Assembly (NCBI GenBank): GCA_022562375.1
Contig: JADFPK010000103.1
Coordinates: 1 to 6,505 of the forward strand
Direction of reading: 5' to 3'
Source: Pseudomonadota bacterium
Lineage (GTDB): Bacteria > Pseudomonadota > Alphaproteobacteria > SMXQ01
DNA: 6,505 nucleotides
A model generated the notes under the pieces. It did no database searches, was not told the origin of the DNA, and worked only from the letters and a program-made list of their open reading frames with translations. Both the position numbers and the translations under genes were made by a program. Within the stretch, counting starts at the first letter, position 1. Every line of letters starts with the position of its first letter. This document shows positions 1-4,129 of the stretch, in pieces.

Positions 1-2
1 TG

Positions 3-137
3 GGCTTCGAGCGCCTCAGGCTCAGGGGGTTCTCCGGCGCCAACGACGAGTTCCTCTTGGCGGCAACCGTTCAGAACCTGAGACGTCTGGCCAAGCTCGC
101 CGCCATACCACCGCCCCCCATCCCGAATGCAGCGTGA
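3..137 (+). CDS. Transposase, C-terminal end (IS1182/IS5-like DDE), cut by window edge
   Basis: Reading frame 3 is open from the window start to the TGA at 135-137 and encodes 44 residues. It begins GFERLRLRGFSGANDEFLLA and continues through ATVQNLRRLAKL to a proline-rich tail. The pattern RLRG-x3-A-x-(D/N)-E-F-x-L-A-A-T-x-Q-N-L-(R/K)-(R/K)-L-A is, from general knowledge, the last helix region of DDE transposases of the IS1182 and related IS5-type families, which catalyse cut-and-paste transposition. The start and catalytic core lie outside the window, so activity cannot be judged. No frameshift is visible in the part shown. The family call is from memory of the C-terminal motif only; the exact IS family is uncertain. 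Confidence 0.68.
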   Translation, partial: GFERLRLRGFSGANDEFLLAATVQNLRRLAKLAAIPPPPIPNAA

Positions 138-162
138 TCGTCATGCCGGAACGCCAAAAACA

Positions 163-206
163 CTGACCAAAAAGACAAAAACCGCCCCGGTATCAACCGG
201 AGGCGG
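163..206 (-). terminator. Rho-independent terminator reading into the IS from downstream
   Basis: CCGCCCCGG (182-190) and CCGGAGGCGG (197-206) form a nine-pair stem with one bulged A and loop TATCAA. On the minus strand the hairpin is followed by TTTTTGTCTTTTT (complement of 168-180), a textbook U-tract. It would stop transcripts entering the element from its right side. On the plus strand, behind the transposase, the hairpin lacks an immediate T-run. Insulating terminators of this kind are common near IS ends. Confidence 0.7.
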
Positions 207-258
207 AAGCCAAAAGTCCGCTTTTAGAAAAAGTGGCCATCGAACGCCGTCTCCGACC

Positions 259-296
259 GACTTTATCAACAGTATCAGCCATAAGCGGACATAAGC
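259..296 (+). repeat. 38-bp repeat, copy A (IS right end plus outer flank)
   Basis: The inner 18 bp (259-276) are the probable IS terminal repeat and the outer 20 bp (277-296) include CGGACATAAGC. The whole segment pairs as an inverted repeat with 1577-1614, with 30 of 38 positions complementary and 11 consecutive matches at the outer edge (286-296 against 1577-1587). It also resembles 1727-1764 in direct orientation. It lies immediately upstream of the TPR gene. Confidence 0.7.
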
Positions 297-335
297 CTCT
301 TACCAAAACTGTCCTTTTGGGTGTCTAAAACAGGT

Positions 336-1577
336 ATGGTTGATCAAAGAAAGGCGTCAACCTTGCTCAGACCAATTGCTATTGCCCTGGCCCTGTGGTG
401 TCTGGCACTGCTCTCGCCACTGCACGCTTTTGCCCAGGGAGGCCCTTGGGAAACCCATATGGCCGCCGGAGCAAAGGCCTATCGTCAAAGTCAATACGCG
501 GAGGCGGAGAAACAGCTGAAGGCCGCCCTCAAGGAGGCCGAAAAGTTCGAGCCGGAAGCCCACCGCCTGGCCGTGAGCCTGAACAGGCTGGCGGGGCTCT
601 ACAACAGGCAGGGCAGGTACAACGAGGCCGAACCACTATTCCAGCGCTCTCTGGCGATCTTTGAGAAGGTCTTGGGGCCGCAGCATCTCCGCCTGGCGGG
701 AAGCCTCAACAACCTGGCGGAGGTATATTCCGCCCAGGGCAGATACGCCGAAGCCGAGCCGCTTTACAAGCGGTCGCTGGGGATAGTGGAGAAGGCCCTT
801 GGGCCAGAGCGTCCCCATGTGGCCACGAGCCTCAACAACCTGGCGGAGCTCTACCACGACCAGGGCAAGTACGCCGAGGCCGAGCCCCTCTACAAGCGGG
901 CGCTGGCGATCCGGGAGAAGGCCCTGGGGCCGGAGCATCCACAAGTGGCCCTGGGCCTCAACAACCTGGCGGAGCTCTACCAGGCCCAGGGCAAATATGC
1001 CGAGGCCGAGCCCCTCTACAAGCGGGCGCTGGCGATTAATGAAGAGGTCCTGGGCCCGGACCATCCCCACGTGGCCGCGAGCCTCAACAACCTGGCGGAG
1101 CTCTACCGCACCCAGGGCAAGTACGCCGAGGCCGAGCCGCTCTACAAGCGGGCGCTGGCGATCCGGGAGAAGGCCCTGGGGCCGGAGCATCCCCACGTGG
1201 CCCAGAGCCTCAACAACCTGGCGGAGCTCTACCGCGCCCAGGGCAAGTACGCCGAGGCCGAGCCCCTCTACAAGCGGGCGCTGGCGATCTTTGAGAAGGC
1301 CCTGGGGCCGGAGCACCCCGACGTGGCCACCAGCCTCAACAACCTGGCGGGGCTCTACCACGCCCAGGGCAAGTACACCAAGGCCGAGCCGCTTTACAAG
1401 CGGGCGCTGACTGTCAATGAGAAGGCCCTGGGGCCGGAGCACCCCGACCTCGTTCTCGGCCTCAAGAACTATGCCGCTCTACTGCGTAAGATTGGACGCG
1501 GCGAGGAGGCGAAGAAATTGGAGACCCGCGCCAAGGCGATCCGAACCAAGCACGCTGAGCAGAACCCGACGAAGTAG
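336..1577 (+). CDS. Exported TPR-repeat protein (kinesin-light-chain-type TPRs)
   Basis: This 413-residue protein probably acts as a protein-protein interaction scaffold; no partner can be named. Residues 1-33 form a signal peptide: a basic start with R5, K6 and R12, a hydrophobic core IAIALALWCLALL, and a likely cleavage site AFA|QG. A degenerate TPR (about 45-81) precedes seven 42-residue repeats (82-375) of the form LNNLAELY-x2-QGKYAEAEPLYKRALAI-x-EKALGPEHP-x-VA-x-S. A worn eighth repeat and a lysine-rich tail close the protein. The spacing and the LGPxHP signature match TPR_10/TPR_12 modules. A GTG at 321 would add five residues; ATG 336 is chosen because it leaves a normal signal peptide, though only a weak CAGG precedes it. 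The protein is likely periplasmic or secreted. The final base of the stop codon is already part of a repeat shared with the flanking mobile elements. Confidence 0.85.
   Translation: MVDQRKASTLLRPIAIALALWCLALLSPLHAFAQGGPWETHMAAGAKAYRQSQYAEAEKQLKAALKEAEKFEPEAHRLAVSLNRLAGLYNRQGRYNEAEPLFQRSLAIFEKVLGPQHLRLAGSLNNLAEVYSAQGRYAEAEPLYKRSLGIVEKALGPERPHVATSLNNLAELYHDQGKYAEAEPLYKRALAIREKALGPEHPQVALGLNNLAELYQAQGKYAEAEPLYKRALAINEEVLGPDHPHVAASLNNLAELYRTQGKYAEAEPLYKRALAIREKALGPEHPHVAQSLNNLAELYRAQGKYAEAEPLYKRALAIFEKALGPEHPDVATSLNNLAGLYHAQGKYTKAEPLYKRALTVNEKALGPEHPDLVLGLKNYAALLRKIGRGEEAKKLETRAKAIRTKHAEQNPTK
579..1460 (+). repeat. Seven tandem 126-bp coding repeats (TPR units)
   Basis: Seven in-frame 126-bp units encode the 42-residue TPR modules. 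Units 3-7 (831-1460) are close to identical at DNA level, reusing blocks such as CTCAACAACCTGGCGGAGCT and GGCAAGTACGCCGAGGCCGA with few synonymous changes. Units 1 and 2 are more diverged. The similarity of silent positions points to recent unit duplication or gene conversion, so copy number may vary between strains or collapse in assemblies. Confidence 0.9.
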
Positions 1578-1614
1578 CTTATGTCCGTTCTTGGCTGAGG
1601 CTGTTGAAGAACTC
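1577..1614 (-). repeat. 38-bp repeat, copy B (inverted; MITE left end plus outer flank)
   Basis: Read on the minus strand this copy starts with GAGTTCTTCAACAGCCTC (the MITE left terminal repeat), then has AGCC, and ends with CGGACATAAGC. It is the inverted partner of 259-296. Its outer edge touches the last base of the TPR stop codon. Whether the outer 20 bp belong to the mobile element or to the target it prefers is undecided. Confidence 0.7.
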
Positions 1615-1744
1615 TTTTTGAGGCCCGAACGCGCAATAATGAATCGCCCCGTCCCCCTCCTAGGAAACAATGGTTCGTGCGCCGGCTATTACCGATTCTA
1701 TTGTTGCGCCGGCACCCTCCCGCATCGAGTTCTTCAACAGCCTC
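1597..1744. mobile_element. MITE-like non-autonomous element, 148 bp
   Basis: Perfect 18-bp terminal inverted repeats lie at 1597-1614 (GAGGCTGTTGAAGAACTC) and 1727-1744 (GAGTTCTTCAACAGCCTC). GGCT directly precedes the left end (1593-1596) and directly follows the right end (1745-1748), which fits a 4-bp target-site duplication. The interior also folds back: 1631-1646 pairs imperfectly with 1693-1709 (GAATCG/CGATTC core, GCGC at the outer edge). There is no convincing gene inside. The ends resemble the probable end of the IS at 259-276, so a related transposase may move it in trans. Family assignment is tentative. Confidence 0.75.
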
Positions 1745-1764
1745 GGCTAAAAGCCGACCTCGGG
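1727..1764 (+). repeat. 38-bp repeat, copy C (MITE right end plus outer flank)
   Basis: The first 18 bp are the MITE right terminal repeat. The following 20 bp, starting GGCTAAAAGCCGAC, match the corresponding flank of copy A at about 12 of 19 positions (pattern GC-x-A-x-AAGC-x-GAC). CGGCTAAAAGCCG (1744-1756) is itself a small hairpin. This is the most diverged of the three copies. Confidence 0.5.
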
Positions 1765-1775
1765 TGACCCACTTT

Positions 1776-1810
1776 GGAATGTCCGCATTAAGGCGATTAG
1801 CCGACATTCC
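1776..1810. repeat. Inverted repeat GGAATGTC/GACATTCC
   Basis: An 8-bp perfect inverted repeat (1776-1783 and 1803-1810) is separated by 19 bp. Its left arm continues as CGC, giving the TGTCCGC motif that also occurs, in whole or in part, beside the repeats near 286 and 1583. There is no T-run, so a terminator is unlikely. It may be a worn copy of the same palindromic repeat family. Confidence 0.5.
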
Positions 1811-1876
1811 GGCGCCCGCTCTAGACCCCCATTCTGAGGGTATACGGTAATCACTTCCTTTCGGCACATCGATTGG

Positions 1877-1901
1877 CCCCGCTCTGGCGGGCTTCCTTTT
1901 T
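1877..1901 (+). terminator. Probable rho-independent terminator
   Basis: CCCGC (1878-1882), loop TCTG and GCGGG (1887-1891) form a GC-rich hairpin, followed by CTTCCTTTTT. It reads on the plus strand, so it would end transcripts leaving the TPR gene/MITE region before they run against the convergent ridA-like gene. On the minus strand it lacks a U-tract. Confidence 0.5.
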
Positions 1902-1927
1902 GGCGCCCGGTCGATGGGATCGCGCGC

Positions 1928-2386
1928 TCAGTCGATCTCGACGATCATCTCGACCTCCACCGGGATCTGAAATGGTAGTGAACCCATGCCGACCGCCGAT
2001 CGCGCGCCACGTCCCTTCTCGCCGAAGACCTCGACCATGAGATCGGAGAAGCCATCGATGACTTTCGGGTGGTTTCGGAAGTCCGGCGCCGCATTCACCA
2101 TGCCCAACACCTTGACCACGCGGCGCACCCGATCGAGATCTCCGATTTCGGCTCTGAGGGTCGCCAACATGTCGAGGCCGACTTGGCGGGCTTCCTCCTG
2201 TCCCTGCTCGGGCGTCAATTCGCCGCCGACCTTACCGCTACTGTATTCGCCGCTGGCGCTACGCGGGCCATGCCCCGAGAGGAAGACCAGATTACCGACG
2301 GTCACCGCGCCGATGTAATTGCCGACCGGCGGTGGAGGTTCCGGAAGCTCGATCCCCAGTTCGCGCAATCTCTCCTCAACGCTCAT
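1928..2386 (-). CDS. RidA/YjgF/UK114 family protein (YjgF-like subgroup 1)
   Basis: This 152-residue protein belongs to the family whose founding member RidA hydrolyses reactive enamine/imine intermediates released by PLP enzymes, forming trimers in the cytosol. Features seen are an N-terminal MSVEERLRELGIELP followed by a proline run, VGNLVFLSGHGPR (30-42), a central helix, and near the C-terminus GARSAVGMGSLP, where Arg129 matches the substrate-binding arginine of RidA (Arg105 in E. coli), then VEVEMIVEID with the conserved acidic strand. It is longer than classical RidA (about 128 residues) because of the N-terminal extension and an insert after the first strand, typical of the YjgF_YER057c_UK114_like_1 subgroup. 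That subgroup's substrate is not established. The start is ATG 2386; a GTG one codon upstream is possible, but GAGGAGG at about 2392-2398 spaces better to the ATG. It converges on the TPR region. Confidence 0.88.
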   Translation of the reverse strand: MSVEERLRELGIELPEPPPPVGNYIGAVTVGNLVFLSGHGPRSASGEYSSGKVGGELTPEQGQEEARQVGLDMLATLRAEIGDLDRVRRVVKVLGMVNAAPDFRNHPKVIDGFSDLMVEVFGEKGRGARSAVGMGSLPFQIPVEVEMIVEID

Positions 2387-2524
2387 CACTGCCTCCTCTG
2401 CTTCGTTTCAGACGACATAACCCGGATATTAGCCGCCTCGGCCATGATCGTACCGGCTTCCAGCGCGTTGGTGCGGGAAACCCATCAAGGTGTGTGGCGC
2501 TGGATCATGGTGGTTTGGTGGGAT

Positions 2525-2549
2525 GCCGAGGGAATGCCGTTCCCTCGGC
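2525..2549. other. Perfect 10-bp hairpin between ridA-like and dodecin genes
   Basis: GCCGAGGGAA (2525-2534) and TTCCCTCGGC (2540-2549) form a perfect ten-pair stem with loop TGCCG. There is no T-run on either strand, so it is not a standard terminator. It lies about 120 bp upstream of the dodecin start in the divergent gap and might be an mRNA leader structure or an operator. The role is unknown. Confidence 0.6.
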
Positions 2550-2669
2550 GGCTGAATCGAAGTACGATTTCGCGAACTTGGAGCTTATCTGGGAAATGCC
2601 GGTTGAAATGGTATCCGATGCGGCGGCGAAGCAAATAAAGACACAAATAACACTTGTAAGGAGGATGTC

Positions 2670-2885
2670 ATGGCGGAGAGCGTCTACAAGGTGATCGAGC
2701 TCGTAGGCTCGAGCCCCGAGTCCTGGGAGAAGGCGGCGACCGCCGCCGTCGAGCGGGCCGGAAAGACTTTGCGCGACCTGCGCATCGCCCAGGTCGTCGA
2801 ACAGGATATCCACATCGAGGACGGCAAGGTCTCCGCCTTCCGCGTCCGGCTCAAGGTGTCGTTCAAGTTCGAGGGCGGCGTCTGA
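2670..2885 (+). CDS. Dodecin-family protein, variant lacking the flavin-stacking Trp
   Basis: The 71-residue protein fits the dodecin length and pattern: VYKVIELVGSSPESWEKA (5-22), the helix AVERAGKTLRDL (26-37), a strand IAQVVEQD (39-46), DGKVSAFRVRLKVSFKFE (51-68). Dodecins form hollow dodecamers in the cytosol that bind and sequester flavins. The position of the isoalloxazine-stacking Trp36 of the Halobacterium protein is Ile39 here, and the flavin-contacting Gln55 is Arg58. Flavin binding may therefore be lost or changed; storage of another ligand is possible. The start is certain: AAGGAGG ends 6-7 bases before ATG 2670. The gene stands alone, divergent from the ridA-like gene and 85 bp before the GFA gene, with which it might be co-transcribed. 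Confidence 0.88.
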   Translation: MAESVYKVIELVGSSPESWEKAATAAVERAGKTLRDLRIAQVVEQDIHIEDGKVSAFRVRLKVSFKFEGGV

Positions 2886-2970
2886 CCGTCGCCGCGAATG
2901 TCTCGCATGGCCTATCTAGGGAGCCTGAGATGTTTTGTTTGAGGAATTTCGGATTAGGAGGAAGGCTTCG

Positions 2971-3399
2971 ATGAGCGACAACCATAAGGGAAGGTGTTTC
3001 TGCGGAGCAGTCGAGGTCGAGGTGAGTGGCGCGCCGGAAGGGATGGGCTATTGCCACTGTGAATCCTGCCGCTCCTGGTCGGCGGGACCGGTGAATGCCT
3101 TCACCTTATGGAAGCCCGATGCCGTAAAAATTACCAAGGGCTTAGAACACGTCGGCAAATACCAGAAAACCGATGTCAGCGAGCGGCAATACTGCACGAA
3201 ATGTGGAGGTCATATTATGACGGCCCATCCACCTTGGGGGCTGATAGATGTCTACGCCGCTATGCTGCCGAGTTTAAAGTTCGAACCTGGAGTTCATGTG
3301 AATTATGCAGAGACGGTTCTGCCCATGAAGGACGGGCTCCCCAAACTGAAAGATTTTCCGGCGGAACTGGGTGGCTCCGGTGAAACAGTGCCAGAGTGA
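2971..3399 (+). CDS. GFA-family zinc protein (glutathione-dependent formaldehyde-activating-like / CENP-V)
   Basis: A 142-residue GFA-domain protein. The family is named after Gfa, once thought to speed formation of S-hydroxymethylglutathione; most members have no proven reaction, so formaldehyde detoxification is only a guess. The zinc ligands are complete: C9-x-C11, C28-H-C30-x2-C33 and C75-x2-C78 followed by GGH. The length is normal for the family. ATG 2971 is chosen over an earlier in-frame TTG at 2935 because AGGAGG (2956-2961) lies nine bases before it and homology begins at GRCFCGAV. It is 85 bp downstream of the dodecin gene on the same strand and converges on the 3498-3797 gene. By eye the coding sequence is less GC-rich than its neighbours (AAAAATTACC, TTATGGAAG), possibly a sign of separate origin. 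Confidence 0.9.
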   Translation: MSDNHKGRCFCGAVEVEVSGAPEGMGYCHCESCRSWSAGPVNAFTLWKPDAVKITKGLEHVGKYQKTDVSERQYCTKCGGHIMTAHPPWGLIDVYAAMLPSLKFEPGVHVNYAETVLPMKDGLPKLKDFPAELGGSGETVPE

Positions 3400-3497
3400 T
3401 TCAAACGTGAGTGATTCTTAGCCACCGCGCGGAACCACCGGATTTGACCCGAAGCGGGCCTTCAAGACGGCATCGCCTGACAGCCGTTCGGCCAGGG

Positions 3498-3797
3498 TTA
3501 TTCCTTGGAGGCGACCTTCTCCAGGGCCCTTCTCAGATCGTCCGCGTTCATCACCGGTACGAACTCGACCGCCGCATCGACGCTCAAGAAAAGCGGTTCG
3601 GCGATCTGGGGAATCTGTGATGGATCGGCCATGTCGAACACCACCATCCCGGCGCGTTCTCCGTTTTCGGGCCAGAAATAAGCCGCCTCCGGCTTGAGTT
3701 CCTCCAACAATGACTCAATCGTCTTCACGAGTGAGCCATCCTTGATCGCCTGGTTGCCCCTTTCCACGGGAACCGTCCACCTTAACATCATGCGCAT
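3498..3797 (-). CDS. Small conserved protein of unknown function (possible alpha/beta-barrel, DUF3303-like)
   Basis: A 99-residue protein beginning MRMMLRWTVPVERGNQAIKD, continuing with a helix SLVKTIESLLEELKPEAAYF, a strand pair with AGMVVFDMADPSQIP, then IAEPLFLSV and VEFVPVMNADDLRRALEKVA. The strand-helix-strand-strand-helix-strand order and the segment VVFDMxDPSxIPxIAEP resemble small dimeric alpha/beta-barrel (ABM/DUF3303-type) proteins, but I cannot assign a reaction. It has no signal peptide or membrane helix and is likely cytosolic. The start is firm: AGGAGG (3803-3808 on the minus strand) is five bases from ATG 3797. Its 3' end faces the GFA gene with 98 bp between and no clear terminator. 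Confidence 0.8.
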   Translation of the reverse strand: MRMMLRWTVPVERGNQAIKDGSLVKTIESLLEELKPEAAYFWPENGERAGMVVFDMADPSQIPQIAEPLFLSVDAAVEFVPVMNADDLRRALEKVASKE

Positions 3798-4129
3798 CGC
3801 AACCTCCTGGCTATGAACGAGTATGAGAACCGAGATCGAACCGATGTAGCAATCCTACGATCGCGGATAACTTCGAAACAATGTCTCTCACCTCGCGTCT
3901 CGGAGAAACAGCCACCGACACTGGACCGGATCAAGGTGGGGATCCCCGGTGATTGGGGCGCCCCCATGGCATGGCGTAGCGGCTTTCCGCGCGGCCACGG
4001 ATAGGGCAACAGGGTCAGGATGCTTCGACGTCGTTACACGGGCCGAAGTGATTCGTCATCGGGCGTCTTCATCCCGCCGACATCACGAACTTCCGGCAAT
4101 GGCCCGGCGCCGGTTCGCCGGTTCCGGGA
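3798..4129. other. Intergenic stretch with no supported gene
   Basis: This lies between the start of the 99-residue protein gene and the end of comEC. It holds that gene's ribosome-binding site (3803-3808) and presumably its promoter. A 63-codon open frame on the plus strand (3813-4004) has no Shine-Dalgarno sequence and no recognisable protein character. The GC-rich block 4104-4127 contains CCGGCGCCGG and repeated CGCCGG that could fold behind comEC, but without a T-run. No tRNA or small RNA gene was seen. Confidence 0.5.

Larger units (their letters stand above)
1..276 (+). mobile_element. Right part of an insertion sequence, probable right end at about 276
   Basis: This combines the transposase tail, about 120 bp of non-coding DNA with a strong hairpin, and a candidate terminal repeat at 259-276 (GACTTTATCAACAGTATC). 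That repeat matches the perfect terminal repeat of the MITE-like element downstream (GAGTTCTTCAACAGCCTC) at 13 of 18 positions, in the right-end orientation, including the block TCAACAG. The end position is an inference from this similarity. The left end is outside the window. The end could instead extend to about 296, because the next 20 bp also resemble the outer flanks of the MITE. Confidence 0.55.

Noticed and set aside
799..1410. 203-codon plus-strand frame rich in Arg/Ser/Thr/Pro
   Set aside because: It is a shifted frame of the TPR repeats; the strongly biased composition shows it is a shadow.
636..1442. 268-codon open frame on the minus strand opposite the TPR array
   Set aside because: It exists only because the repeated TPR units have no stop in that antisense frame; the product is a matching low-information repeat and there is no ribosome-binding site.
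831..1460. CRISPR-like regularly spaced repeats
   Set aside because: The 126-bp period is an exact multiple of three and encodes TPR modules; there are no unique spacers.
1469..1867. 132-codon minus-strand frame across the MITE
   Set aside because: It spans the TPR gene end, both terminal repeats and the flank, with no protein character; chance open frame.
2069..2638. 189-codon plus-strand frame crossing the ridA-like gene
   Set aside because: Its first half is antisense to a clear RidA-family gene and the rest shows no domain; no ribosome-binding site.
3813..4004. 63-codon plus-strand frame upstream of the 99-residue protein gene
   Set aside because: No Shine-Dalgarno sequence, no recognisable motif, and it lies in the divergent promoter space.
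3798..4129. Possible lexA downstream of comEC, as expected from some alphaproteobacterial gene orders
   Set aside because: No frame in this stretch encodes a helix-turn-helix or S24 peptidase sequence.
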